NCBI RefSeq assembly: GCF_900185615.1
Contig: NZ_FYAK01000008.1
Coordinates: 1 to 64,000, forward strand
Direction: 5' to 3'
DNA: 64,000 nt
DNA from: Photobacterium malacitanum
Lineage (GTDB): Bacteria; Pseudomonadota; Gammaproteobacteria; Enterobacterales; Vibrionaceae
Shown here: piece by piece, positions 51,333 through 60,922 of the stretch
Position numbering within the stretch: the first letter of the stretch is position 1
Layout of the letters: the number at the start of each line of letters is the position of its first letter
The notes under the pieces: model-generated
Database searches by the model: none
The model's input: only the letters and a program-made list of their open reading frames with translations
Told to the model about the DNA's origin: nothing
Program-made: the position numbers and the translations under genes

Positions 51333-51829
51333 TGCGTAGAATTATTTCGGTATTACTTGAAAATCAGCCAGGTGCGCTTTCTCGAGTGGTAGGGTTGTTT
51401 TCTCAACGTGGTTATAATATTGAGTCATTAACTGTTGCCCCTACAGATGATGCTACATTATCACGGTTAAATATTACCACTCATGTTAAAGATGAAGCGG
51501 CTTACGAACAAATAGAGAAACAACTGCATAAGTTAATTGATATTTTGAAAGTCAGTAATATCACTGAATCGGATCATATTGAGCGTGAGTTAATGCTCGT
51601 AAAAGTTAAAGCCAGTGGTTTTGCTCGTGCAGAAGTGAAACGTACAGCTGATATATTCCGTGGTTTAATTGTTGATGTGACCAGTCAGATTTATACCATT
51701 CAAGTGACGGGTACCAGCGAAAAACTCGATGCTTTTTTAGCCGCAGTTAGTGAGGCGACAGACATTATTGAAGTTGCGCGTAGTGGGGTTGTCGGTCTTG
51801 CTCGTGGTGAGCGGGCGCTAAAAATATAG
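51332..51829 (+). CDS. ilvH: IlvH, acetolactate synthase III regulatory subunit
   Basis: This 165-residue subunit confers valine sensitivity on IlvI. The N-terminal ACT domain (RRIISVLLENQPGALSRVVGLFSQRGYNIESLTV) carries the valine site, and the C-terminal half activates catalysis. Its start overlaps the ilvI stop by one base (TAATG), giving tight coupling. The frame extends nine codons upstream within ilvI, which is rejected. A terminator follows. Confidence 0.97.
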   Translation: MRRIISVLLENQPGALSRVVGLFSQRGYNIESLTVAPTDDATLSRLNITTHVKDEAAYEQIEKQLHKLIDILKVSNITESDHIERELMLVKVKASGFARAEVKRTADIFRGLIVDVTSQIYTIQVTGTSEKLDAFLAAVSEATDIIEVARSGVVGLARGERALKI

Positions 51830-51846
51830 TGGCAATCGTATACAAG

Positions 51847-51881
51847 AAAACCCATGGCATTAATGTGTCATGGGTTTTTTT
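51847..51881 (+). terminator. ilvIH terminator
   Basis: AAAACCCATGGCA pairs with TGTCATGGGTTTT (one G-U) and is followed by T residues. Confidence 0.92.
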
Positions 51882-51901
51882 ATTTCATTATTAGCGTAAA
51901 A

Positions 51902-52555
51902 CTAGAGGTAAGGACTAACAGAGCTAACAGCATTTTTAGAGTGGTTATTTAGAATCGTTTGGGCAAGCTCAATATCACGATCCAATACCGCTTTCATTAA
52001 TGCTTCATGTTCACCTTCATCATTGTAACGACTATCACTATCGCGTAATTTGCTTAGCCAAATGTGGCGATAACGTTTAATTTGTTCATAGATATCAACA
52101 TAAAGATCAAGTAACACAGGTGAGTTGCTGCCAGATAAAATAGCAATATGAAAATCGCCATGGCGTTGTTCCCACTCAGAAAGATCAGCGTCATCAGAGG
52201 TTGGGTTAAGGCGGCTTAACTTATGGTAACTGGTAAGGATGTTGAGCTCCCAAGCTTCATTACCTTGTAAAATCGCTTTTCTTAACAACTCATGCGATAT
52301 CAATTGATGAGCATTGAAAAGATCCGTCAATTCTTCAACAGATACCGGTGCTACCCAGCAGCCTTTTTGCGGCGCAAACTTGACGTACTTTTTCCATGAT
52401 AATTGGACAAGAGCTTCACGGATAGGTGAAGCGCCAACTTGATAATGTTCTTTTAAATCGGCAACAACAAGTTTTTGTCCGGGAGTCAATTTTCCAAGCA
52501 AAATATCTTGTCGTATGACCTCCATAATTTTATTTGTTTGCGTAGGACTGGACAC
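51902..52555 (-). CDS. GntR-family regulator with FCD domain
   Basis: This 217-residue regulator has an N-terminal GntR winged helix (about residues 8-75, with KLVVADLKEHYQVGASPIREALVQL) and a C-terminal all-helical FCD domain (about 85-210). Possible metal ligands lie in QRHGDFHIAIL and EGEHEALMKAV. The effector is unknown; FCD proteins respond to small organic acids. The best start is a GTG at 52555 with an AGAGGG site, in preference to a TTG at 52591. A near-perfect 29-base dyad lies 38 bases upstream and is the likely autoregulatory site. No metabolic operon is attached, so the target is elsewhere. Confidence 0.88.
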   Translation of the reverse strand: MSSPTQTNKIMEVIRQDILLGKLTPGQKLVVADLKEHYQVGASPIREALVQLSWKKYVKFAPQKGCWVAPVSVEELTDLFNAHQLISHELLRKAILQGNEAWELNILTSYHKLSRLNPTSDDADLSEWEQRHGDFHIAILSGSNSPVLLDLYVDIYEQIKRYRHIWLSKLRDSDSRYNDEGEHEALMKAVLDRDIELAQTILNNHSKNAVSSVSPYL

Positions 52556-52593
52556 AGTTTCCCTCTTTGTTGTTATTGTTATTCGACACAATA

Positions 52594-52622
52594 CACATAT
52601 AACATTGTCAATGTTATGTGTG
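52594..52622 (-). promoter_or_regulatory. Operator candidate for the GntR regulator
   Basis: CACATATAACATTG and CAATGTTATGTGTG are inverted around one base, with 13 of 14 positions paired. It lies 38 bases upstream of the GTG start of the regulator, where an autoregulatory operator would be placed. Confidence 0.6.
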
Positions 52623-52851
52623 CGAGTACCTATTGATGAGAAGTATAACTGGCTTTGTTTATCGCTTAAACATTAAAGAGAGGGATAAACAAGGATTAGA
52701 ATAGATTGACAGCAGAAATGTAATGATTATCAGCTATATATTTATAAAATAATATAAAAGCAAGGTTTTGTTATCGGTGGTTTTATAAATTAAGAAGGGG
52801 TTGTCAATATTGAAAGTGACTAAGATTAAAAACAGCGTAATTTTTCCAAAT

Positions 52852-52878
52852 AAAAAGGGAGCCAAAGCTCCCTTTTTT
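52852..52878 (-). terminator. pykF terminator
   Basis: A perfect 11-bp stem (AAAAAGGGAGC / GCTCCCTTTTT) with a CAAA loop. On the minus strand it ends in T residues, 18 bases past pykF. Confidence 0.92.
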
Positions 52879-52896
52879 ATCGCTGTTTACGGACGA

Positions 52897-54309
52897 TTAT
52901 AGAACGTGAACAGATGCAGTATTCGTTGTACCTGAAGCAACAAGCGCACCAGAAACCATTACTACGATATCGCCTTTAGCGCCAAGACCAGTTTCTAACG
53001 CTAGCTCTTTACCACGAAGGTAGAATGCGTCAGTGCTTTCGATTGCATCAACAACAACAGGTGTAACACCTTTAGAAAGACATAGCTGTGCTGCTGTCTT
53101 AGTATTTGTTGTTACAGCAAGAATACGTGCTGTTGGGAAGTATTTACGGATTGAACGAGCAGATTTACCAGCTTCAGTTGCAACGATGATTAGTGGTGCA
53201 CCTAGCTTCTCAGCAGTATCAACAGCACCTTTACATACCGCTTCAGTGATACGTAGACGTGGGCTATCTAGACGTGAGCCTAGCTCTGCTTTAAGAACCT
53301 TGTCGGTACGAGCACAGATTTGCGCCATGATAGTTACAGCTTCAATTGGGTATTTACCCTTAGCTGATTCACCAGAAAGCATTACTGCATCAGTACCATC
53401 CATGATTGCGTTAGCAACATCACCCGCTTCTGCGCGTGTTGGACGTGGGTTCTTGATCATTGAATCAAGCATTTGAGTTGCAGTGATAACAACTTTACGA
53501 GCGCGGTTACACTTCTCGATCATCATCTTTTGAGCAAAGATAACTTCTTCAACTGGAATTTCAACACCAAGGTCACCACGAGCAACCATGATACCGTCAG
53601 ATGCTTCAAGAATAGCGTCAAAGTTATCAACACCTTCTTGGTTTTCGATCTTAGAGATGATTTGAATGTTAGCGCCGCCGTTTGCTTCTAATAGCGCACG
53701 AATTTCTAGTACGTCTTCAGCCTTACGGATGAAAGATGCAGCAACGAAATCAACACCTTGCTCACAACCAAACTTAAGGTCAGCTTTATCTTTTTCAGCA
53801 AGTGCTGGAAGTTTTACTGAAACACCAGGAAGGTTAACACCTTTGTTTTCACCTAGGTCACCGCTGTTAAGTACTTTACACTTAACTTCAGTTTCTGTTG
53901 TTTCCAACACTTCCATTTCAATTAGACCGTCGTCTACAAGGATAATGTTGCCTTTTACTAGGTCTTTAGCAAAACCAGGGTAAGTCACAGCCACACGGTG
54001 TTGGTTACCGACTACAGATGTATCTGTTGTGAAAGTGAAATCTTGACCAGCTACTAGAGTGAAGTCATTACCGCCTTCTAGCTTGATAGTACGAATTTCA
54101 GGGCCTTTAGTATCTAGCAAGATTGCTAGTTCTTTGCCTGTATTAGCCATAACTTCACGTAAGTTAGTGATACGCTGACCGTGCTCTTCAAAGTCACCGT
54201 GCGAGAAGTTAAGACGCATTACATTCATACCAGCGTTAGCTAGTTTAGTAAGCATTTCTACAGATTCAGTTTTCGGTCCAATCGTACATACGATCTTGGT
54301 CTTTTTCAT
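52897..54309 (-). CDS. pykF: Pyruvate kinase I
   Basis: This 470-residue glycolytic enzyme transfers phosphate from phosphoenolpyruvate to ADP. It matches E. coli PykF (470) throughout: [16 protein letters not shown] at the start, [13 protein letters not shown], and the signature ISKIENQEG with [12 protein letters not shown]. The C-terminal end [17 protein letters not shown] is almost the same. The ATG at 54309 has a GGAG site. An upstream in-frame ATG at 54369 would add 20 residues outside the family and is rejected. Confidence 0.97.
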   Translation of the reverse strand: MKKTKIVCTIGPKTESVEMLTKLANAGMNVMRLNFSHGDFEEHGQRITNLREVMANTGKELAILLDTKGPEIRTIKLEGGNDFTLVAGQDFTFTTDTSVVGNQHRVAVTYPGFAKDLVKGNIILVDDGLIEMEVLETTETEVKCKVLNSGDLGENKGVNLPGVSVKLPALAEKDKADLKFGCEQGVDFVAASFIRKAEDVLEIRALLEANGGANIQIISKIENQEGVDNFDAILEASDGIMVARGDLGVEIPVEEVIFAQKMMIEKCNRARKVVITATQMLDSMIKNPRPTRAEAGDVANAIMDGTDAVMLSGESAKGKYPIEAVTIMAQICARTDKVLKAELGSRLDSPRLRITEAVCKGAVDTAEKLGAPLIIVATEAGKSARSIRKYFPTARILAVTTNTKTAAQLCLSKGVTPVVVDAIESTDAFYLRGKELALETGLGAKGDIVVMVSGALVASGTTNTASVHVL

Positions 54310-54774
54310 TGAGGATACTCTCCGGACGAACTTGCTACCCAAGGGAAAATTAACATTAACCATTATCAAATAATCAACTTATTTTGTTATCTGATAGTGA
54401 ATAATGAATAAATAAAAAACTCTTTAAATATTACTTTAAAAAAGCGTTAATGCGCTTTTGTAAAGTTCATATACATGCTGGAAAATGCCACTTAGTACGC
54501 CACTATTATGAGTTAATGAGCAGAAAAATGCTTATTAAACATTGATTGTAGCCTCAATATTCAAGCGCAGGATTATAGCAGATATTCCACCATTTAGCAC
54601 CCTGAGATATAGCTGTTCATTGTCGATGGTACGTGTGACATAAAAATGATGATTATGTGGAAAAATAAAAACAAAGCTTTGCTATTTATCAAGTGTCGGT
54701 GTGTTAATGATATTTTTTGTACTGGCACGACAGTAAAATATGCCGTATTGATGATGTTACAGTCATTGAAAACC
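54310..54774 (-). other. pykF upstream region
   Basis: About 460 bases separate pykF from the tRNA-Ile terminator. On the minus strand a small hairpin (AAAAGCG / CGCTTTT, 54440-54459) followed by six T residues lies about 130 bases ahead of the pykF start and could act as a weak leader terminator. The promoter cannot be fixed by eye. A frame crossing this area into the tRNA is not a gene. Confidence 0.45.
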
Positions 54775-54804
54775 AAAAAAGGCTGAAGTAAAAATACTTC
54801 AGCC
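54775..54804 (-). terminator. tRNA-Ile2 terminator
   Basis: GGCTGAAGTA and TACTTCAGCC form a perfect 10-bp stem around AAAA. On the minus strand six T residues follow. Confidence 0.92.
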
Positions 54805-54814
54805 TTTTGAAATT

Positions 54815-54890
54815 TGGTGGCCCCTCCCAGACTTGAACTGGGGACCAAGCGATTATGAGTCGCCTGCTCTAACCACTGAGCTAAGGGGCC
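54815..54890 (-). tRNA. tRNA-Ile2 (anticodon CAT, lysidine-modified)
   Basis: A 76-base cloverleaf begins GGCCCCTTAGCTCAGTGG and ends with encoded CCA. The sequence is close to E. coli ileX/ileY: the anticodon arm GACTCATAATC and variable loop GCTTGGTC are the same, while elongator and initiator Met tRNAs differ. The CAT anticodon (54855-54857) would be modified to lysidine by TilS and then read AUA. Confidence 0.9.
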
Positions 54891-55020
54891 ATATGCGGCA
54901 AATTATAGGGGATGGTGAAACACTTGTCTAGCGATTAACACTAAAAAATTGTTTGCTTTTTCGGCAGTTAGAAAAAATGAATCGGTATCTCAAATTTTTA
55001 ATGTTGTTATTGCATATAAT

Positions 55021-55049
55021 AAAAAAGCGAGCTCAAGGCTCGCTTTTTT
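55021..55049 (-). terminator. rpoD terminator
   Basis: AAAAAAGCGAGC pairs with GCTCGCTTTTTT around a TCAAG loop, 21 bases past the rpoD stop. Confidence 0.93.
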
Positions 55050-55069
55050 GATGACATTATCGCGTCTAC

Positions 55070-56926
55070 TTATTCGTCAAGGAAACTACGAAGTACATCA
55101 GAACGGCTAGGGTGACGTAATTTACGTAACGCTTTCGCTTCGATCTGACGGATACGCTCACGAGTAACATCAAACTGCTTACCTACTTCTTCTAGCGTAT
55201 GGTCGGTATTCATATCGATACCAAAACGCATACGAAGTACTTTAGCTTCACGTGGCGTTAGGCCAGCAAGTACATCGTTAGTTGCAGCACGCAAGTTTGT
55301 TGCTGTGGCTGCATCCATAGGCAGTTGCAGTGTTGTATCTTCAATGAAATCACCTAGGTGTGAATCTTCATCATCACCGATAGGGGTTTCCATTGAGATA
55401 GGCTCTTTAGCAATTTTCAATACCTTGCGGATTTTGTCTTCCGGCATTTGCATGCGTTCAGCCAACTCTTCAGGTAACGGTTCGCGACCCATCTCTTGAA
55501 GCATCTGACGTGAGATACGATTCAATTTGTTGATGGTTTCAATCATGTGTACTGGAATACGAATAGTACGTGCTTGGTCAGCGATTGAACGTGTTATTGC
55601 CTGACGGATCCACCATGTTGCGTAAGTTGAGAATTTGTAACCACGACGGTATTCAAATTTATCAACCGCTTTCATTAGACCGATATTACCTTCTTGAATA
55701 AGGTCCAAGAATTGTAGGCCACGGTTGGTGTACTTTTTGGCAATAGAGATAACTAAACGCAAGTTTGCTTCAACCATCTCTTTTTTTGCACGGCGTGCTT
55801 TCGCTTCACCGATTGACATACGACGGCTAATGTCTTTGATACGCTCAATAGACAGACCGGTTTCTTGCTCAAGTATGCGTAGCTTTAACGTCGAACGACG
55901 AAGATCTTCTTCATAATTCTTTAGACGTTCAGCGTAAGGCTTGCCTGAGTTAAGTGCAGTGTCAATCCAATCACTGTTTGATTCATTGCCAGCAAATAGG
56001 CTAATGAATGTTTTCTTTGGCATTTTGCTGTTATCAACACACATACGCATGATAAGACGCTCGTTAGTGCGTACTTTATCCATAGAATCACGTAGTGAGC
56101 TAACTAGACGGTCAAATTGCTTTGGAATCAGACGGAATTGCTTGAAGATCTCTGATAACTCTTCAACGGCAACTTCAGTAGTAGCGTGTTGACGACCATG
56201 TTCACTAATAGCGAATGCCATTTTTTCATAGGACTGACGTAGTTCTAGGAACTTTTCACGTGCTAGTTCAGGGTCAATGCTGCCGTCGTCGTCTTCTTCG
56301 TCAGTCTCATCGTTATCGTCATCATCGTCATCTTCAAGATCTTTATCTTCATCTTCAAGATCAGTTTCACTTAATTCTGAACCAATGTGCGTTGCTGTTG
56401 GTGCTGCGGTCGCTTCTTCGTTTGGATCAACAAAGCCTGAAATGATATCAGTAAGACGAAGTTCATCAGCTTCAACTTTGTCAAACTGCTCAAGTAAATG
56501 AGCAATTGCTGAAGGGTATTCAGCAACAGAACATTGAACTTGGTTAATACCATCTTCAATGCGTTTTGCGATATCAATTTCGCCTTCGCGAGTAAGTAGT
56601 TCAACTGTGCCCATTTCACGCATGTACATACGTACTGGGTCAGTTGTGCGACCGATCTCGCTTTCTACGCTTGATAATGCTTGCGCCGCTGCTTCAATGG
56701 CGTCTTCGTCGGCATTATCTTCAGTCATCATGAGTTCATCGGCATCAGGGGCAGTTTCAACTACCTTAATGCCCATGTCATTAATCATTTGAATAATGTC
56801 TTCAACCTGATCAGAATCAACGATATCTTCTGGTAGGTGGTCATTTACTTCGGCGTAGGTCAGATAGCCTTGTTCCTTGCCTTTAGCAACAAGTAACTTT
56901 AGCTGTGACTGCGGATTTTGCTCCAT
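55070..56926 (-). CDS. rpoD: RpoD, primary sigma factor sigma-70
   Basis: This 618-residue housekeeping sigma factor has region 1.1 (about 1-80), region 1.2 ([22 protein letters not shown]) and a large non-conserved region with a strongly acidic block (about residues 190-220). Regions 2.1-2.4 follow ([44 protein letters not shown]). Regions 3 and 4 end in [31 protein letters not shown]. coli RpoD has 613 residues with the same acidic block. It is the last gene of the rpsU-yqeY-dnaG-rpoD operon. Confidence 0.98.
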   Translation of the reverse strand: MEQNPQSQLKLLVAKGKEQGYLTYAEVNDHLPEDIVDSDQVEDIIQMINDMGIKVVETAPDADELMMTEDNADEDAIEAAAQALSSVESEIGRTTDPVRMYMREMGTVELLTREGEIDIAKRIEDGINQVQCSVAEYPSAIAHLLEQFDKVEADELRLTDIISGFVDPNEEATAAPTATHIGSELSETDLEDEDKDLEDDDDDDNDETDEEDDDGSIDPELAREKFLELRQSYEKMAFAISEHGRQHATTEVAVEELSEIFKQFRLIPKQFDRLVSSLRDSMDKVRTNERLIMRMCVDNSKMPKKTFISLFAGNESNSDWIDTALNSGKPYAERLKNYEEDLRRSTLKLRILEQETGLSIERIKDISRRMSIGEAKARRAKKEMVEANLRLVISIAKKYTNRGLQFLDLIQEGNIGLMKAVDKFEYRRGYKFSTYATWWIRQAITRSIADQARTIRIPVHMIETINKLNRISRQMLQEMGREPLPEELAERMQMPEDKIRKVLKIAKEPISMETPIGDDEDSHLGDFIEDTTLQLPMDAATATNLRAATNDVLAGLTPREAKVLRMRFGIDMNTDHTLEEVGKQFDVTRERIRQIEAKALRKLRHPSRSDVLRSFLDE

Positions 56927-57018
56927 AGACGGTATCCAACTTCGGGTCTGAGTGATAATTTAGTATGCAGAGTTGCAAACCAGTCATTATAACAAATTTC
57001 TTAATTGTTGACTACTTA

Positions 57019-58773
57019 TTAGACAGGGCGATTCAGCGTTAATAGCTGTAACTCCTGCTTTTCTTCGACTGATAAGCCGACAGTTCTTGATTTAGTCTGC
57101 AACTGTTCAATTTGTTGATTAACACATTGGATAATTATTTTATCCATTGCGTCTAAAAATACATCGAGGCTGTTGTCTTCATCATTTGACAACGGTAACT
57201 CCCACGCGGCAAGCCGAGCCATCATGGCTTCATTCTTGGTGCCACGCCAATATTCTAAAAGCTGTCCTGTGCTAATATTGGGGTTGTTTCGGCATTTATC
57301 AACTATCGATAGCAATAAATTTAAGCCAGCAAGCTCAATACCAGTAAATGCATCCATATCAAATTCAAGTTGTTGCACAAAGTGTGGATGCTGAATCAGT
57401 AAGGCAATAACTTCTCGCATCGGAGTACGTTTAATTTGTACTTGGCCGACAGGTTTTGTGACTTGACCATGTTTTGATAGTAATTGCTGTAATTGGGCTT
57501 CATCGGGTAAACCGAGCTTTTTACCGAGTAGCTCTCGCAAGTATAGTCGTAGAGTGCCACCTGGTACTTTATCAATTAAAGGAACCGCTAAGGTGGTTAA
57601 CTTGGCTTTGCCTTCACGGCTACTGGTATCAATTTGAACCATTAGACTGTTAAATAAAAAGTCAGATAACGTTGTAGCGTTATCAATGCGTTGTTCAAAT
57701 TGGGTTTTTCCTTCAGCGCGAATACACGAATCAGGATCTTCGCCATCTGGCAAAAACATAAATTTTAATTGACGGCCATCGGTGAGGAAAGGCAATGCTT
57801 GCTCCATCGCTCGCCATGCAGCCTCGCGTCCAGCACGGTCACCATCATAACAACACACCACGGTACTGGTTTGGCGGAATAAACTTTGAATATGATCACC
57901 CGTCGTGGCCGTACCTAGAGATGCGACAGCGTAATCGACACCAAATTGGGCCAAAGCAACCACATCCATATAACCTTCCACCACCATGATTTTTTCAGGC
58001 TCACGATGGGTCTGCAAGACTTCATATAAACCGTAAAGCTCACGACCTTTATGGAAAATATCCGTCTCCGGTGAGTTAAGATATTTAGGTGTCCCATCAC
58101 CTAATACTCGGCCACCAAAACCAATGACACGTCCACGGCGATCATGGATCGGAAACATCACTCTACCACGAAAGCGATCATAACGACGGCCTTGGTCGTT
58201 TTCGATCAGCATTCCAGTATTAACAAGTGCCTTTTGCGATTCATTATCACGCCCAAAGCGGGTACGAACCATATCCCATTGATCGGGAATGAAACCGATA
58301 TTAAATTTCTTTACAACATCGCCAGATAAGCCTCGACCTTTAAGGTAATCAACGGCAATTTGTGCTTCAGGTGTACGTAATTGAGATTGATAAAATTGTG
58401 AAACTTGGCTCATCAACTCATAGTAATTACGTTTATCTGCCGCTTTAGGTCCTCGTGGCGCTGTACCGTCATTTTCACGTGGAACTTCTAGCCCTAATTG
58501 GGAGGCAAGTTCCTCTATGGCATCAACAAACTCTAACCGATCATACTCCATTACGAAGTCAAGTACATTGCCGTGAACACCACACCCAAAACAATGATAG
58601 AACTGTTTTTCTTGGCTTACCGAAAAAGATGGTGTTTTTTCATTATGAAATGGGCAACAAGCACCAAAGTTCTTGCCTTGTTTTTTGAGTTTTACACGCG
58701 CGTCAATAACATCGACAATGTCATGTCGAGAGATTAAATCATCGATAAATGAACGCGGTATTTTTCCTGCCAT
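57019..58773 (-). CDS. dnaG: DnaG, replicative primase
   Basis: This 584-residue enzyme lays RNA primers at the replication fork. The N-terminal zinc site has Cys40, His43, Cys61 and Cys64. The TOPRIM core (about 110-430) shows VVEGYMDVVAL and YDGDRAGREAAWRA. The C-terminal domain (about 435-584) docks to DnaB. E. coli DnaG has 581 residues. The leader to the upstream yqeY contains a strong hairpin, which should hold its level well below that of rpsU. Confidence 0.97.
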   Translation of the reverse strand: MAGKIPRSFIDDLISRHDIVDVIDARVKLKKQGKNFGACCPFHNEKTPSFSVSQEKQFYHCFGCGVHGNVLDFVMEYDRLEFVDAIEELASQLGLEVPRENDGTAPRGPKAADKRNYYELMSQVSQFYQSQLRTPEAQIAVDYLKGRGLSGDVVKKFNIGFIPDQWDMVRTRFGRDNESQKALVNTGMLIENDQGRRYDRFRGRVMFPIHDRRGRVIGFGGRVLGDGTPKYLNSPETDIFHKGRELYGLYEVLQTHREPEKIMVVEGYMDVVALAQFGVDYAVASLGTATTGDHIQSLFRQTSTVVCCYDGDRAGREAAWRAMEQALPFLTDGRQLKFMFLPDGEDPDSCIRAEGKTQFEQRIDNATTLSDFLFNSLMVQIDTSSREGKAKLTTLAVPLIDKVPGGTLRLYLRELLGKKLGLPDEAQLQQLLSKHGQVTKPVGQVQIKRTPMREVIALLIQHPHFVQQLEFDMDAFTGIELAGLNLLLSIVDKCRNNPNISTGQLLEYWRGTKNEAMMARLAAWELPLSNDEDNSLDVFLDAMDKIIIQCVNQQIEQLQTKSRTVGLSVEEKQELQLLTLNRPV

Positions 58774-58847
58774 AACAAAGTAAACAACCTAGAGTAAGTC
58801 AATAAAGAGTGTAACGGTAGCCCGTTAAAATGGGATTATCAGATACA

Positions 58848-58885
58848 AACAAGCCGCGCATTCCAAAAGAATAGCACGGCTTGTT
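58848..58885 (-). terminator. Internal hairpin between yqeY and dnaG
   Basis: AACAAGCCG pairs perfectly with CGGCTTGTT, and the stem continues inward with GC/GC and ATTC/GAAT around a CAAAA loop. On the minus strand TTTGTAT follows. It matches in place the partial terminator known after rpsU in the E. coli operon, which lowers dnaG expression. Confidence 0.75.
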
Positions 58886-58903
58886 GCAGAATAAGAGGAG
58901 TGA

Positions 58904-59347
58904 TTAACCTAGCTTGATTTTCACCAGCTTGCTAACAATCCCCATATCGGCACGACCCTGAATTTGCGGTTTCAGTACGCCCATAACCTTACCCATATCT
59001 TGCATGCTAACAGCACCTGTTGCAGCAATAGCTTCATCCATCAAAGCAGAGATTTCATCTTCACTTAATGGTTGAGGCATAAATTCTGCAAGAACACTGA
59101 TTTCAGCATGTTCAACATCAGCAAGATCTTGACGACCTGCAGCTTCATATTGAGCTACAGAGTCACGACGTTGTTTCACCATTTTGGTCAACACTACTAA
59201 CACGTCGTCTTCGGAAAGAGTGATCTTTTCGTCAACTTCGCGTTGTTTTATTGCAGCAAGCACCAAACGGATGGCACCAAGGCGAGGTTTATCTTTCGCC
59301 TTCATCGCCGCTATTTGTTCGCTTTTTAGGCGTTCAATAAGAGTCAT
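58904..59347 (-). CDS. yqeY: YqeY/GatB-YqeY domain protein
   Basis: This 147-residue helical protein matches the family: SEQIAAMKAKDKPRLGAIRLVLAAIKQREVDEK at the start, then KQRRDSVAQYEAAGRQDLAD and the C-terminal GKVMGVLKPQIQGRADMG. The domain is the tRNA-binding tail of GatB, but this stand-alone form has no settled role. It is placed inside the rpsU-dnaG-rpoD operon, as in other Vibrionaceae. An AAGGA site precedes the ATG. Confidence 0.92.
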   Translation of the reverse strand: MTLIERLKSEQIAAMKAKDKPRLGAIRLVLAAIKQREVDEKITLSEDDVLVVLTKMVKQRRDSVAQYEAAGRQDLADVEHAEISVLAEFMPQPLSEDEISALMDEAIAATGAVSMQDMGKVMGVLKPQIQGRADMGIVSKLVKIKLG

Positions 59348-59377
59348 TACGCGATCCTTCTGTTTATAATCTAACGA

Positions 59378-59593
59378 TTAGTACAGACGAACGCGACGCG
59401 CGTTTTCGCGAGCCAATTTCTTCAGGTGACGCTTAACTGCCGCTGCTTTAGCACGCTTACGTACAGTAGTTGGCTTTTCGAAGTGCTCACGACGACGAAC
59501 TTCAGAAAGGATACCTGCTTTTTCGCAAGAGCGCTTGAAACGACGTAGTGCTACGTCAAACGGTTCGTTTTCACGTACTTTGATTACTGGCAT
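59378..59593 (-). CDS. rpsU: 30S ribosomal protein S21
   Basis: This 71-residue basic protein aids initiation by supporting base pairing of the Shine-Dalgarno region with 16S rRNA. The sequence is almost the same as E. coli S21 ([27 protein letters not shown]). A GAGGTGA site precedes the ATG. It is the first gene of the macromolecular synthesis operon and is divergent from tsaD, as in E. coli. Confidence 0.98.
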   Translation of the reverse strand: MPVIKVRENEPFDVALRRFKRSCEKAGILSEVRRREHFEKPTTVRKRAKAAAVKRHLKKLARENARRVRLY

Positions 59594-59663
59594 GTAATAC
59601 TCACCTCAGAGTGATTCGGTTTATTACTGACGTCAAAGTGTCAGTCGATTAAAATGGTGCGAA

Positions 59664-59693
59664 ATTCTAATCTGATTTGGGGGTATTTGTAAA
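59664..59693 (-). promoter_or_regulatory. Predicted rpsU operon promoter
   Basis: On the minus strand TTTACA and TAGAAT are 18 bases apart and are followed by a GC-containing discriminator (TTCGCACC), about 70 bases ahead of rpsU. A short stem ACTGAC/GTCAGT (59626-59645) lies in the leader. I saw no LexA box, unlike E. coli. Confidence 0.5.
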
Positions 59694-59841
59694 GCATTCT
59701 GCGCCTATGAACTGGTTAATTTGTGTTAACAGCGGTAACATGGCACTCAATTCCCCCCTTACAAACCTACATGAATTATCGGTTGTTATTGAAACTATAC
59801 TGATTTTTCATATTGGGTCACCGAATAGTATAGAGGCTGTT

Positions 59842-60858
59842 ATGCGTATATTGGGCATTGAGACCTCCTGTGATGAAACAGGTATCGCAATTTTTGATGA
59901 TGAAAAAGGCTTATTGGCACATGAACTTTACAGTCAAGTAAAGTTACATGCTGATTATGGCGGTGTGGTGCCTGAGTTAGCATCACGTGATCATGTTAAA
60001 AAAACCATTCCATTGATTACAGCGACACTAGCAGCTGCGGGCTTAACGCCAGACGATCTTGATGGTGTTGCTTACACGGCCGGTCCTGGTCTGGTTGGCG
60101 CATTATTGGTTGGTGCGACCATTGGTCGTAGTCTTGCGTACGCTTGGGATTTACCGGCTGTGGCTGTCCATCATATGGAAGGCCATTTATTGGCTCCAAT
60201 GTTGGAAGATAATGCCCCTGAGTTTCCATTTGTAGCACTGCTAGTCTCTGGTGGACACACCATGATGGTGGATGTTCGTGGTATTGGTGATTATCAGATC
60301 CTGGGTGAGTCTGTTGATGATGCGGCAGGTGAAGCGTTTGATAAGACGGCTAAAATGATGGGATTAGACTACCCAGGAGGCCCGTTATTGTCCAAAATGG
60401 CTGAGCAAGGAACGCCGGGAAGATTTAAGTTCCCACGTCCGATGACTGACCGTCCAGGGCTAGATTTCAGTTTTTCTGGTTTAAAAACCTTTGCGGCGAA
60501 TACGATTCGTGACAATGATGATGATCCACAAACACGTGCAGATATTGCTTATGCATTTCAAGATGCGGTGGTGGATACATTAGCCATTAAATGTAAGCGA
60601 GCGTTGAAACAAACAGGCTATAAGCGGTTGGTGATTGCTGGTGGTGTAAGTGCCAATAAATCGTTACGTCAGCAACTTGAAACCTTAATGAAAGGCATGC
60701 GTGGTGAAGTGTTTTATCCGCGCACAGAGTTTTGTACCGACAATGGTGCAATGATTGCTTATGCAGGCATGCAGCGTCTGAAAAATAATGAATTAATGGA
60801 TCTCGGGGTTAAGGTTTATCCACGTTGGCCAATTGATCAATTGAAACCTATTGCTTAA
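59842..60858 (+). CDS. tsaD: TsaD, tRNA N6-threonylcarbamoyladenosine transferase
   Basis: This 338-residue enzyme transfers the threonylcarbamoyl group to A37 of ANN-reading tRNAs, together with TsaB and TsaE. The family start [14 protein letters not shown] and the metal-binding His111 and His115 in HHMEGH are intact. [17 protein letters not shown] and the C-terminal [13 protein letters not shown] complete the ASKHA fold. The ATG at 59842 follows a GAGG site; the frame extends 55 codons upstream to 59677 without support. It is divergent from rpsU. Confidence 0.97.
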   Translation: MRILGIETSCDETGIAIFDDEKGLLAHELYSQVKLHADYGGVVPELASRDHVKKTIPLITATLAAAGLTPDDLDGVAYTAGPGLVGALLVGATIGRSLAYAWDLPAVAVHHMEGHLLAPMLEDNAPEFPFVALLVSGGHTMMVDVRGIGDYQILGESVDDAAGEAFDKTAKMMGLDYPGGPLLSKMAEQGTPGRFKFPRPMTDRPGLDFSFSGLKTFAANTIRDNDDDPQTRADIAYAFQDAVVDTLAIKCKRALKQTGYKRLVIAGGVSANKSLRQQLETLMKGMRGEVFYPRTEFCTDNGAMIAYAGMQRLKNNELMDLGVKVYPRWPIDQLKPIA

Positions 60859-60882
60859 TAGCAGTTATATGTTAGTTAAAAT

Positions 60883-60912
60883 AAAAAGCGAGAGTGAATA
60901 CTCTCGCTTTTT
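60883..60912. terminator. Bidirectional terminator between tsaD and plsY
   Basis: AAAAAGCGAGAGT pairs with ACTCTCGCTTTTT around GAAT, a perfect 13-bp stem with T runs on both strands between convergent genes. Confidence 0.93.
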
Positions 60913-60922
60913 TTATGCATTT

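Noticed and set aside
54594-54848. 84-codon minus-strand frame reaching into tRNA-Ile2
   Set aside because: It begins inside the tRNA and crosses its terminator; no ribosome-binding site.
56270-56370. Acidic low-complexity block in RpoD as an unusual insertion
   Set aside because: E. coli RpoD has a similar acidic block at the same place, so it is normal for the family.
56277-56501. Ser-rich frame antisense to rpoD
   Set aside because: The Ser runs are the mirror of the acidic block of sigma-70; the known gene explains it.
59842-60858. TsaD with a 55-residue N-terminal extension from 59677
   Set aside because: The extension has no family match and no ribosome-binding site, while the ATG at 59842 has both.
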